A stretch of DNA of 64,000 nt. It comes from Branchiostoma floridae (lineage: Eukaryota; Chordata; Leptocardii; Amphioxiformes; Branchiostomatidae). The stretch lies in NCBI RefSeq assembly GCF_000003815.2, contig NC_049996.1:15588336-15652335 (forward strand), read 5' to 3'. The notes under the pieces are model-generated. The model was not told the DNA's origin. It saw only the letters and a program-made list of their open reading frames with translations, and did no database searches. Shown here one piece after another: positions 23,724 through 38,100 of this stretch. Position numbers and translations under genes: made by a program. Positions within the stretch are counted from its first letter, which is position 1, and each line of letters opens with the position of its first letter.

Positions 23724-25067
23724 CTACACCATGTCCATCACTTCCCTCTCTTTCCTCTCCTGCTCAATTTTCTCGCGGCTCCGCCTGTCGTACTCACTCA
23801 AACCGGTAGATGGCCTGCTTCGGTAGCTCTGCTGGTCGATGTTGGAGTTTCTGCGCTTGGCGTTCTCCTTGTCTTCTTCATCCTTCTTGGGCTTGCCCCA
23901 GTCCTCCGCCACCAGGTTCTCTGCGTTCCACACCTTCATGGTTCCATCGTGGGACGCTGTGAAGAGTTTGCCATCTACAACCTGAAGAGGCAATAAAGGT
24001 GGGCACGGGTTTACTTCACATACCAGGTGCATTGCAATACGGGGTGATGGGGAAGTGTTGCACTGGATACCTTTGGGAAGCGGTCAAACGTCAGACACAG
24101 TCTGAAGACCAATGGGTATTTAAGAAACCATTAACTGTAAGTTGATCTCTTCGAATTGATAGATACAATACAATGTCTACACCAAAAAGAGAATAGCAGA
24201 AGAATAAGAACAAACAATTGCTGGTGTGTTGCGCCGAAGGTCGGTTATACAGATACAGATACAGATACCGAATTACGCCGAAGGGCGTAATACCGACTGT
24301 GCAAATACAGAAGCTGGTGTATTACGTCGAAGGCGAGTTATACCAGCTATCTGGATAAAGATACAGGCAGAGACTTACCGCTACAGCATTAATGATGTAC
24401 TCGTGACCCCTGTACGTTCTCTTCAGCGCCCCTGATTTCGCGTCAAACGCCCGTGCGCATGCGTCTCCGCTTCCTGTAAATACTAAGGAAAAAGAATAAT
24501 TTTCGTTTAAAGTCACATTAGCAAAATACACATTTTATCACATTTCCAAAAGTTACAAGAAAGGACAGCGTTCAATGCATGGTCAGTTATTCCCTTTCAA
24601 ATACTAGTAGTTTTTCAGAGCGAGCGTTATACTATAAAAATGTCTCCGCATTGGTCATCATTGTGCGTCTAATTTGCATACTCTCTTAATTTGCATATCG
24701 TGAATATTCATGAGGCACTTTCAAACGCCTTTGTCGAAGGCCATGCATGACATAGTGCGTTTCTATCACTTGTATTGCCTAATTTGCGTATTTTCCTAAT
24801 TTGCATAGCATGAATATTCATGATGCGCTTTCATGGCCTTCAAGCAGAACGCAATTTGTTTATGCCTATTGTATTCCTTAATTTGCATACTACCCTGATT
24901 TGAATAACATGAATAGTCATGATGTACTTACAGACGCCTTCGTGGAAGGCCATGCAGGACACAGTGTGTTTCTGCCCCTTGTATTCCCGGGTGCGGTCCC
25001 CGAAGTCCACCACCCAGCACTTCGCCGTATGATCAGAACTGCCTGTGTACATCAGCTTGTTACAGAT
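23724..25067 (-). CDS. WDR86: WDR86 exons 3-5
   Basis: Exon 3 (25067-24932) encodes ICNKLMYTGSSDHTAKCW to FHEGV. Exon 4 (24482-24379) encodes FTGSGDACARAFDA to IINAVA. Exon 5 (23981-23724) encodes VVDGKLFTASHDGTMKVW plus the charged C-terminal tail. All introns are GT-AG, with phases 1 and 0. Confidence 0.88.
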
Positions 25068-28000
25068 CTGTAAAACATAACATGGGAAAAGTCATTATTA
25101 ATTAGAAAGAACACATAGACATCGGGGTCTTACAACCATCTTAGACGGGGGACGCGAAACATTTTGCTTGTTACTGATCTGTAGAACATAACATGGGAAA
25201 ATCATTACTTCATCGGTACTTATCGAAACAGTCTCCTGGCTCCTGGGATTTGAACCAGGGATGTTGCTACTCGCGGTCTACATTCCTTAGAGATTGTTTG
25301 TCTTTTCTTTTGGAATGGTGACCACATGTCTACAATGTCGTTATATTACTAGTATGCTACAACTGTAATGACATCGTGTGCAGAGTAGAATTTTCTTACG
25401 GTGAAAACTACGTACAGCTGCCGAAGCATGAGAAAAGAGAATACAGTTTGCACTGGAAACAAAGTGCAAATGTATCAAAGTTTGATAAACGTATCGATGC
25501 CTTGAAGTATCTGCTCCATTCTAGCCGAGTGTTTAGTTATCTTTGTCCTCTACAGTTATGTATCATGCACCTGATAGTCTTGAAACTTTGTCGTGCTTTC
25601 ACTAGCACAAAAGATAACAAGTCAGGAACAAAGGACGCTTTTTGCGCCGTCCTGAAGATGAATTGGGCATTTCGCTTCTGCACAAAAATTGATACCGTCT
25701 AAAAGGTAAGAACAAAACGTAAGACCACACACAAACTGTGTGAAGATAAACTTATCATAGCCAACAACAAAAGGCCAGTCAGAAGGGTTCGCTCTGTTTC
25801 CGTGTATTTAGCTAACCCGTTCCAATGGACCGATCCTGTCGAACGCCATATCGAATAAATAGAACCCCCTATTCTATTTCGAACACCTCCATCAAAAACT
25901 GCCACAGCAGGACAGAAATGGCGGAGGTGTTCGAAATAGAACCATGATCGAACAGGGGGCGGGGTTTTGGGATCGGTCCATATGAGACACTTTTCTCTGT
26001 GACATGATAGCCTTGCGTATTGTACGGAGATTGCGTATCATATCCGTAGCTTATCCTTATGCTGATTTGGCTGCGTATTCTAGCGTACAGAATAAAAGAA
26101 TATACATGTAGGTCATGAACAAAGATTTTTAAGGCGTTTTTAATCATTACAATATCCTCTTTTAAAGGCAACCTATGCAATATTTGCCTGAGCCAGGGTT
26201 GTAGAACTTCAATTATCAAAGTCAATTTTGGGGGGGCACCTTTCTACGTAATAAGATGAAGCAACTCTATTCCATTCCATTTGCGGGTTCCAATATTTAG
26301 GGAATCCTAGCGCGGCTTGTTTCTGTGTCGTTTTTAACCGCTCAAAGTATGAAATAATTATGTAAATGTGGGAATATAGTGCCTCATCCAGAACATTTCC
26401 ACTTTAAACGCTCTAATATTGCTTAGATGTCCGTAATGCATGCCAACAGGCGCTAGGCGTATCACGCCTGTTTATGTTAACATGCGGGCCTCTTTAACGC
26501 ATGTTTACATCATCATGGCACCTATCACAATGTTTGTCCACAACTATCAACTCTGAGACACCGTTTATAAACGGAAGCGCAAAAGGTCACAGATATGCCA
26601 CGGACGTGTTTTTAAAGGGAGAGACCGAAACCATTCTATCCGTTAACGTTTCGCTTCATTATATTGAGTGACATAGAGTTCCACGACCCCATACATTCGT
26701 CAAATTATTCTAAACTTTACGGGCGTTTCTCAATGAAGGTCCTCATCTGCATATTAAGTGATATTAAATTGCAAATCATTTCATTAATCAAATAACAGAC
26801 GTTGTCCAAAGCATGACTGCCAGCCCTCCTCTCATCATCATCATCATTATCGGGAGTGCTCTAGAAGCTATCTTTCCCTTAGCGACTCATAGACTCACTC
26901 ATTTGCAATGTCATATTCTTACATATCTAGATAGGCGTTAAGTGTCGCTTCTCGGCCATGTATTTGCAGTGTCTAATGTACTAAATGGTACCAGGGTGTG
27001 CTGGGTGCCTGTTCACCTCAGGTGACTCCGGTAAACAGGCACTTCAGTCATGGGCATCCAGTCGGTACATTCCATCAGATCAGGCTCTTTTTTTGGGGGG
27101 GGGGGGTATTTTTTGCCACTGCACACAAGATGCTAGTGGTACTTGTTTTAACAGTGCCATATACAAGGGACAGAAAGAAGGTAAAAGTAGTCCAATAGCC
27201 TTTGGAGGCCAAGAAGGTAGTGGGTTGTTATCCACTGTGTCTATAGCACGGTATTGGGAGGTGCCCATTCCTATTCTTCCACGCCTTTTTACCTCCCCAT
27301 TCGAATTAAGTTAAGCACACATTTTTACACCTGGCTGCAATGAGGAAAGTCGTGTGAAGTGCCCTTCCCAATGCAATATGACACAATATCGGCACCATGA
27401 CAGGATTCGAACCCAGGACCCCTGGATCTCACACTATTTTTGTCACATTTTGGGGGCAGAACAGAAGTTGGAGACCAGTTCTCTTCAACATCATTGATCA
27501 TTTGAGCAAGGACGTTACATCAGATGTAACGTCCTTGATTTGAGCAACAACAGTCCATTTCGCTACATTCATCAGCAATTAGAACAATTTTCCGCAAGAG
27601 TGGCCCAACCGTTTACGACAAAGAAGACGTATGAATTATTGATATGACATAATAGACGTCTTAGATGAAAAGTGTGCAAAGTAGCCTCGATGATTGCTTG
27701 GGAGTGGGCTATGATGTAGCGTTGCCATGGCAACCAATTATTCTGCGAGGAAAGCCCATTGGGTTAATTGCATGAGCGATCGTTACATGGAACACAAATC
27801 AACACACAGAGCTGTTGCTATGGGATACGCCATAAACAATGTCGTTTTGCATGATGGGAAAAAATGGCGGTTCAACACCTTTCAGGCGTGGTTCGATTTG
27901 TGAACGAGATCTGAGGGCCGCATTATAAATGTAACATATTTATCTATCCTTGTAATGTATTGAAGAGCTAGAGACTGTCGAACTTAGTTCCAAGAAAAAC

Positions 28001-29115
28001 TACGCCCCACTTTCCTTTTTTGTGCGCAACTCTTTGATCTACAAAGTGGCAAGGATATATTTGTTCACGGGGACAAAAGCCGACTTCTACTTTGACATCA
28101 TCTTGTATTCCTTTGTGACCGTGTACCAAGGTCACCGATAAGTAGCATGTAGAAAGCCACAACAGAGGGACACATGTCATCCATTGTCGGAAGAGTTCTG
28201 TAGGCGTCATGTTTCCGCCGGGGAAAGCCCTTATATCCCGGTGTATTCAGACGATACTCAATAACCCCAGTTGTTATTGTCCAGGACATGTTTTGACACG
28301 TGAATGTTACTGTAAGGCGACGTATCTTAAGATCTCAGAGAAGATTCCTCTCTTGTTGTAAGGCTTGTGCGTTTTTCATTTTCAACTTGACAGTTCAACG
28401 TACCGGAGGACGAAAAAACAGCCAAAGCGGCAAAGTACAATACAATGATAGGCAAATACATAAAAGATTACTTGGTTATCGAAATGATACAAAAAACATC
28501 CATCTGATTGTATCAAGATATATAACGTTATGAATTCGACTTTCACGTATGTTGTCCCATATCGTTTAGTTTGTGGGATTCTGTAGATTGTAGTAGATCA
28601 AACGAAAGTCTTTGTACTTTTTCTTGTGTCAATAATACTTATTCCAGCTCCCATTATATGCTAACCGAACAATAGAATAAATCCCTATTTCCAGGGTTGA
28701 AAAAGTAGAACTTGTGTGAATAGGCTGAGATCTATACAAGTGAAGAAAACATTTTCTTTTCGTCATACTGAGGAAAAGTGTTTTCTTATTCACTCTGAAG
28801 TTTGCGACGATAGTTAAGTGGTTATATTCACCCCCAGTGGTAATTTGTTACATGGGCAACGCCCCTGTGTTCTGAAGATGGCAATAATGCTAAAACATGG
28901 CAAGGTTGCCTGTACATCAAAGACATGCGTCTGGCCCGGCGGCTATCTCCGTTTCATAGCCCTGGGGCCACACAAAGGTTAGAATAGTGCTGCGCCAAGA
29001 CACCATTACTTTTAATATCGTATTTCCATCGGGTGTGCTATCATTATGCAGTTAGTCGAGATAATGGTTGTTTAGGTTTGGTGGATCTGTGTCTATCACT
29101 TTTTCTTTGTCAGCA

Positions 29116-29147
<32 letters not shown>

Positions 29148-32100
29148 AACACACACTATTAAAAGGCTAGGGTCAGCAAGTTTTAGCTAGGAGCGGTCGG
29201 GTAACCGTAAACGCAACATTTTTTCCTAAGCCCTACTCAAATTCTGAGTTTTACGATGTTGAAGAAATTTTTAATTGATAAACATATTATACTATCGGCT
29301 CATAAGATTGGATTATTGTACTTATAATTTATGACGATCAAGGGTTGAAGGTTTGTTTTGTAAACAATATCACGTTGCTATGGCAACCCAGAGCACCAGA
29401 GATGAACCAGTCGATAACTTTATCTTCTGATTACAGCTCCCCGCTAGTATCGTCTGAAAATGACGTCACAGCGACATGGTTTCCGTGACACAAGTTCAGG
29501 TCCCTTTGTTGTAGTGCCACATCAATTGTGCAGTAAACAACGTTTGGCTGTCGTCCTCATGAATAAAAGATAAACACTCTTACATTGCCATGATGGATAC
29601 GAGGAACGGTCAGAGTTATTTAATCAAAATACTCTTAGAATACAGAAGGAGAGAACAAAAAATACCGAAGTGGTATAAGAAAAGAAACTGACAGCAACTC
29701 AGCATAGTCCAATAATAACCCCACAGAAATATTGGATGTCGGAACCCATTTTTGTCATGTACTTCTGCATAATTCATGCGTGTGGTCTTCTCTTGAGCTA
29801 AGCGTGCCGATTATCTGATGGGTTGGAACAGCATTGTGCAATACACTGTGAGAAGACGTGTGAAAGAGTTGTCCTTTTCACAGGACTGATTTTCGACGCT
29901 GCTATTTTCATCGCGGCACGCTTGGCTACATATTGATATTTCTTATTGGTAAAACAGACGCATTAAAAGTCATGATAATATGACAGCCCAATTTAACATG
30001 GCTTAAAATATTGCCTTTCATTCTCTGGAGACGGAACACAAATTTTGACAAAGGTTATGAAAAACGTATGATAATATAAGAGATTGACCCGATTCAACAT
30101 GGGTTAAAAGATTTCTTTACTCCTTGAATGCGGAATCATGACAAAAGTTATGCCATTTTGAAAGATTGACCCCCGTTTAACATGGCTTAAAATATTTCTT
30201 CATTCTTTTTAGGTAGCCAACACACATTGGTTATACAAAAGTCATGATAATATGAGAAACTGACCCCATTCAACATGGCTTAAAATATTTTTGTCATTCT
30301 TTGTAGATGGATCACAAATTGGTATGCGTTTGTGACAAAGGAGATCGAGAAAAGCACAACAAAACCATTTAACGCTGAAGAATTGTGTAAGGGAACACTA
30401 CAAAGCAATCAATCAAAAACATCACGCTCCAGGACGGTGTGGCAGCGATCTCGCCCCCCCGGCGATCTCGCCCCCCCGGGGGGCGAGATCACTAGCGTTT
30501 TCGCCCCCCTTTAGCGTTTTCGCCCCCCCCCCCCCCAAGAGCAGCTGGTTACTACATATTACAGGTGCGCTACCTGGTACTATACTGCACCTGGGGAGTA
30601 ACGTATCCGGTGTGTTACATGGTACATATATGGCAACTTATTACCGTACCGTAAGATGCCTGTCATACCTCGAAAGTCGATACTATATTGTTCGGTGCAA
30701 ACATGACATTGAAATGAAAAAGACAATTTTTGCAGCTGAGGTGGCATAAAAACAGTGCTACTGCGAACGTATAAATCAACACCGTCTATGGTACGGAATA
30801 CGTCAGCTATATGTTTTCAATTTGTCACAGTGTTTTCTTTCTTGTGCTGGAAACATTTCCAAAGCACTAACAAAAACACACGTGAATAATAGTTTCTCAT
30901 TATAAACACTATCTACGCGCAAGTTGATATAGCTGTTGCTAAATGCTACACAAACACTGGTAAAGTACCAGTCTTAAGAAACACGGGTAAATGCATCAGT
31001 TCCTAAATACTAGAAAAAACAGTCATGTTGGAGGTGAAGATATCCCTTGGCCAGGTGCATATACCAAAATGTGCGTTATTCTAATTAATACCTAATATTT
31101 GCATAATTAATAAACTAACTTAAGACATTACATAGTTCTTTTGTGGTCACTTCATGGTAGAGACTTCATATTGGAGATATATAGGTTGTTTGAGGACAGG
31201 TGAATACAATGAAATACATCTTATGTCAAGACTCAGGTATATGCAATAATGGGAATACAAGGGACCCAACCCTCCTCGTCTGAAACAAGTTCAACTATCT
31301 TATTACCATGTAATTACGTTACTATTGATACTATGAATGGAGTTATGTATCAAACTCGTGTACTTATATCATTCTGAAACTGCATTTTGTGATTTATACC
31401 AATCAACTTCTAAAATGTCATGTAAACCCGTTTTTTTGGGGGGGGGGGCGAAATCGCTAAAGGGGGGCGAGGTAGGGGGGCGAGATCACTAGCCGGGGAG
31501 GGCGAGATCGCTAGCGATTTCGCCCCGGGGGGGCGAGATCGCTAGTGATTTCGCCCCCGGGGGGGGCGAGATCACGGGGGGGCGAGATCGCTGTCACACC
31601 GGTACGGTTTTGTAAATTGCAATGTTAGAATAGATGGACCACCATGGTATAGCAATACATTCATAAAATACATTCATAGATACTTCCATAAATTCTTTCC
31701 ATAAATATCTCGTTTAAGTAAATCGTAGAACAAACGATTTCATGCATGTTTGTTTCAAATGGGATAAGTGCGACAACGTTTGTCTGTTTTGCCTGATCGT
31801 CTTTGTCCAATGACGGATTCTTTTAATTCTTCAGTCGGACTCTGACATACTTGACAAATCGTATTTCTACTGAACGGTACACTATTGTCTGATCATTTTT
31901 GTCCCTCGTCACAAAGAGAAAATCGTGCAGAAAACGCTGTTAACACAAATGACGTGTGTTGTAGAGACTGCCTCCTGATAAACATATCGTGTTACTATGA
32001 TGATTGACAGCTAAGACGGACGAGCCCCGCCACTATTACAGCTTAGGGCGCAAAAAAAGTACGAGTGGTGAGACCACATAATTATACGGCTTTTTATACA

Positions 32101-35100
32101 TATCTCCTTTACAACAAATATCTCATCGTTCTATGGTAGCAAAGTTCGTATTGAAAACTAAATAGAGTGAATGTGGTAAGGTACCTTTCATTTTCAAATT
32201 AACCTATTTTTCATGACAGAGTCTGGATAGAAGACGATACGTGTGTTTATAAAGAGAACTGCTTGCCTGGTATTTCTATACCTGATGACTCTCTGGCCTA
32301 GTATTTCTTAAGATGGCCTACTGATAAACCAATGCAAACAATAGACGTGTGAAAACTTGTTTTGGTCACCTCAATCGTCGCCCAAGCGTCTCATACAGTT
32401 ACTATGATGACTATAATCATCGATGGCTTCTTCAGTGTGTCTATATCATCGCTTAGAATGGCTAGATGTTTATCTATACAATCTTATCCATGCAAACAAC
32501 GTATGTGTCAAAACCTGCTCTGGCAAATATGTGATACAATTCAAGTTATTCACTACAATTCTAAAGCTGACTGCCCGTGCCTTCTATGTGTTAATCATCA
32601 TTTCCAAATGCTAGTTATTTATCTATACAGTACCATCATCTTCACCATGCAAACAATGTATGTGTAACCTGATAGTATAGTCAACTGAACATCTTCTCGC
32701 TTCTTTGTACATATGTTTTTATGTGTATATTAGTGCTTTCCAACTGTTGAACTAGACTCCAGGCCGGTACCCCCTGTTCAACATCTCACACTATTGTCAT
32801 ATGGGCTATACCGCCTATTGTATGTTACATTTACAAAGTGGTAGCCGCCTGCTTTTGTGCTGACAAATGTGTGGCCCGATGGATAAAGAAATGAAGATGG
32901 GCACCGCCCTATACAACGCATGATGTGGGAAAGGTGCCCTCTGTTTAAAAACATTTTTTATGATTTTAGAAAGACTTAAGGATGAGCCCAAATCACACAA
33001 ACACTTGCTCTTGAGCTCTACTCTGGTCGTCTTGTAGCGATAGTATCAGCTGTAAGTATTTTTAGCGTACATTGTAGGACCTAACACCACGAAGTGAGGA
33101 GAAGCGTCGCTAAACAAGCGTCGTCCTGAAATCCGAGGATCGTTTGCTGTGGAGACAGTTGGACGTTTCTGCCCTACCGGTGGGCACACATCGGCGAGTG
33201 GGCACGGAAGAACAAAGGCGGGACAGACAGAAGGATTTTCAGAGTTAAGAGATCGCTATGGTTCTTTGCATACGGTGATTTGAGACCCCACAGTTTATTT
33301 TTTGGTCACCCAGGTACCTAAACCATGAGGGAAGGGGGGGACTTCTGCTTACATCATCCGAATGATGCATAATGTCCATATGAGGGATACCATAGAAAAG
33401 TCCATAGAAAAGACTGATTGCAGCTGCAGAGTGTCTAGACCACTGCAGCAGTAGAGTGGACATTCATTCATTCATAGAAAAGTCAATTCTGACTACTTTC
33501 ACTAGATAGGTGTAATTTCACGTTAGAGAACCTCCGAAAATAAACTCCACATCAAAGATGTACGATGCTAGTAAGGATGGACTGTCGGAGAAGGGGGGGG
33601 GGGGGGTCCATTACTTAGTGTAAGGAGATCGCCATGGCTTTTTGAATACGGTGATCTGGGACTCCACAGTTTATTTTTTGTCACCCAGGCACCTAAACCT
33701 AGCACTTTGTAAGGGTTGGGAAAAACGTTGCGTTTCCTGTTTCCCTACCTACCATAGAAAAACTTGCCGACTCTTGACTTTTTTGGGTAGGCAGTGGAGT
33801 CACAAAGCTTCCAGTTAGAATTTTTAGCCTGCTTCCTATTAAAGCAAAAATACTGCTTATCCTATATAATGCAGGATAAATGTATCTATTAGTATTATGC
33901 ACAAAATTACAGCTTCCTTATGCATTTCAGTTTACTTTGTTCATCGGTATTGTGATGTCTCACTGGAGTTTTGGCCAGCCTAAAAAACATTATAAGAAGA
34001 AAAAGATAATCCCTACCCTGCTTTTTTCAGGAATGAAACAGGAAACACGACATTTTTTCCCTAGGCCTAACAGGTGCGTTTGTAGCGAGAGAAATGACAG
34101 GTAACAGCAGGTGGCAAAGGTTCCCCACACGGACCTGGACATTTAGCAGGTGACAAGTGAGCCAGTAAAGTTTGTAGTCAGTTTCCATGGTAGCATGACA
34201 TCACTTGGTCATAGGAGATGCGTATCGGAGTGAGACGAATATTCTGCTATATATAGATCTAACGCTGTAATGAAATCCGGCTGATTCGGTGTGTCCGAAC
34301 CATTCACTATGTTTCTTCTAAAGTAACTCCTCAGATCAAAGAAGCAAACAGTTTTTATATACATGCAATCTACGAAATCAATTATTTAAGTAAACGTATA
34401 TATGTATACATTCGTACAGCTTTTACTGTTATGAACACATCTACGCAGTGTATATGTAACTCATTAAGACCACTTGTCAATCAACACCAATAACCTCCTG
34501 TAAGTTGATACTACCACCTGTAAGTTAATATTAACTTATTCTGTCCACCAGCACCGCAGGTATAGGTGGTATGTCACTGCACTTGTGGCACCAGTGCGGC
34601 ACTGCGGGGTTCGTTCGCTGCGGCACTGCTTTGTTATTTTCCGATTTTTCGTCAATTTTTGCAATTCAGATATTGCATAAAACGTAATAGTATGACTCAG
34701 AAGACAACAAATACACAAAATGTAACAAAATTCGTTCTTTATCTCTGAATTTCGTTGAGTAATCTTCGAACCCCGTAGTGCCGTACTGGTGCAGTGCAGT
34801 AGTATACAACCTTATGGTTACGTCACTGGTAGTTTACATACTGCCTGATCTGTCACCTCCCCACTCGGCCATGAGCCAAGGTACCGACTCCGTATGGCGC
34901 CGACTTGACAAGATTATCAGTTCGGTTGTCAGTCCCTACACAAGGGGCGACTGTCGGGTCCTATTACTGTGTTATCTTAAAAGTCTGGGTCTTGCCTTTT
35001 TGACTGACTACTGATGCCATAATGTGTGCTTATTTATGTGTGTAAATGTAATGGCGCGGTCATACACGCCGTGCGACCGTCGTATGATTTTTATGCCATT

Positions 35101-38100
35101 GGACTTTCAAGCAGGCTGTGACTGAACCAACCTCTGACAAGACTCAAGAGTCTAAGAGCAAGACTAGTCTTTTAATAAGTTTTATGTAACAAGACAGAGG
35201 AACTGTACATGTGTTATCTTAAGGTCTGGGTCCTGACTTTTTTTAGCTGATTACCGAGGTAATGATGTTCGCATACTTGTGTATTATGTGTATAGGTAAC
35301 GTTAAAGTGCCCGGACTAAAAATGAAGCTAAGCATAACGTTGTTTCGATAACTGGTAGTGCAATGAATGCGGCCTCACCAAGGCTGGCCTTTTCAGCCAA
35401 CTGCAAACGCCGTGTGTCACCCCCTATTCTACTCAATAAAGGATAAGTGTGTTGGGTTCTTTTAGGTGCAGAATTTTGATACGTAAGGCTAACACCTGAA
35501 GCTCACCACTATACCTACGGGACCATGGGCTTTACGTATGTAAAAATGTGTGTAAAAAGACTTATAGACTTTAAAAAAAGACTTGTAAGACTCATTTTGA
35601 CTTTAAATTATGTAAACTGTATCTCTGTTATATACTTTCTCTGACTCTTGCATCATCCCTCATCGCCTCAATGAAAAGCGACCTGCAGGACCATTTGAGC
35701 TTTCATGAATAAATAAAGATACAAACAAACAAACGGCCTCAACCGAAAGGACGAATGCGACCCCAAACAGCGATGGCCGGCGGGACTCGAGTCTTCAGGT
35801 CATGTAGGGGTTACCCTCCACAAACTTGTACCGGTGTACAGTTACAGGCGATACGCGTGTGAGTCCATTGTCTCCATACCTTACCACCAGGTGAAATGGT
35901 TCGTACCGTCTGCAGACATGTATGCGGGTTCCGTTGGTGAATATAAAGCCGTTCACCACTCATATATGCAGAGTGTTGGACAGCAGTTGCGAGATGTTAA
36001 CAATATACTGATACTGTAAATGCATTTAAGTTCGCGGAGATTTAATTTCGCGGTAGCGGGAAAGTGGACTTTTCGCGGTGGTTTTAATTTCGCGGTAGCA
36101 CCATGCACTGCAGTCTCTTACTGCCATGGAAAAATGTTTGCGGTGGTTTTAAGTTCGCGATGAAGCGGCCGCCGCAAAAACCGCGAACAGAAAACCACCG
36201 CGAAAGTTTCTACATTTACAGTATTGTCTTGGTAACTATTGAAATATTGCTGGCGATGCAAACGAATAAAACATCTTACAATAAACTGAAGTCACCTTAA
36301 TATATTCCTTAGGTAACATTAGGTAGCTAGAATGCCACCACTGACAACAGTGTAAAACTCAAGCAACTGGATATGATTTTAGAAACGTTTCCAGTTGCTC
36401 GAGTAACTGCTTTTCGGCGTTTCTTATTACCTGGATGTCTATTTAACCTTCATCGATGTAGTAGCTATATATAGTTTTACCAGGAGGCAAAATACAGCTT
36501 TGAAATGTCCTCCCCTCCTGGTGTAAACGACTTCATTACAGGTTATTTATGTGCGGGTCCGCAGCTAGTCGGACCACATTCCGGCCACGCAACACACAAA
36601 CCGGGCTCTCTGCGCCACAATAGCGCTCAAAGCCGCGTTACGAGACTTGTCTTTGGGGCTCAAGACCATGTGATTCGATCACATGGATGACATCATCTGC
36701 CTGGGCACGAAAAAGAAGAGAAAAATTGGCACCAAAAAATGTCTTCAAATTATAATGAAATCTACATGTAAGGGGTCAGGAAGACACAGTGTATGACATA
36801 CATAACAATAGATTCTCCATTTTTGTTCTTTCAAATTATTAATATTAACTCTGTAAGCTCGTCTACGCATGTTTTGAGAAGAGAGAAGAAGCATGTAAAC
36901 TGTAGTATATGTATAGCTTTCCGATTACTCCCTATGTACCAAACTGTCACTGCATTTAGCCCCGATGGGGCATGAATATGCTTAAAAAAATTAAGCTGAT
37001 CTTTGACTTTTGCATTCTACGACATAAGTATCTGTTTTCCATTTTTAATGACATCTACTAGCGCGTATTGTTGCTGGTTTGTACCGCTTACAGTATGGTC
37101 GGAAACTTGTAGTTTTTTCCAAGACCACACGAAAATGGCCTAAGATAAGTACACAGGGTCGGGGATGAGCAACATGTCGCTGACCGTGGCTAAGCAAATA
37201 TCAAGTTATCGCGAGAGATCACGAGATTCATCATACACCTGTCACGGATTATTACATCTACATTACAATTATCACATCTACATTCAACGTATGTGTTTGC
37301 TATCGGATGTTGCGCCGTTTGGCATATGCTTGTTCATTAAAAGCGTACTCTACATTGCTATATGCTTCACAGAACAACCGGTATTGTATATTTTGCTTCC
37401 CGCGGAGGTTTTCGCACCAATGAATAAAAAAATGCCATCGTTCAACCGCATCAAAACGCAAATAGAGAAATAAATGAGTACCGCAGACCGTAACAAACCC
37501 CATCAAGGTTTCATGTTACCAGTTTTTAACATCGTACACACCTGAAGTGCATACTTCAACATACCACCCACAGCCCCACGTAAGGTTTAGAAGCCTCCAT
37601 TCATATAATGATTGATGAGAGGAAATTCCGTTTCACGTGGGGCGACACACAGACAGACTGTTTCTTCTCATAAACCGAGACAAGCGACAACACAGACTTT
37701 TGTTGCGAAGAATTTGGACAAGTCACGAAGTAAATGTAATATGCAACAGTGTTGCGGTAGCCTGATTAAATCTCGCTTATAGCAGCCCGCCCAACATCCG
37801 ACCGGCCTCCTCTTTGCAGCGTATCTGTATCTATATAACGTTAGCCGGTACAACCACCCTTCGGCGTAACACACCAGCTTCGCAGGCACGCGACGCGGCA
37901 GCAGCTGGTTATATTACACCGAAGGACCAGTCACACCTTACTTTTGCACATCTATCTACAAGCGTTCTTCGAAACTATCCAGAGCTAGAGAAGATGCCCC
38001 CACTAGTACTAGACTGTGCTTGGTGATAACAAATTCCACCCTAGTCCTGAGAAAATACGAATTTTTGAACACATCAATCCAAGGTTGGTAACTCTGGTGA

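Noticed and set aside
25225-25280. tRNA-like 'gggatttgaaccaggga' in the WDR86 intron
   Set aside because: It resembles a T arm only; the D and anticodon arms are missing.
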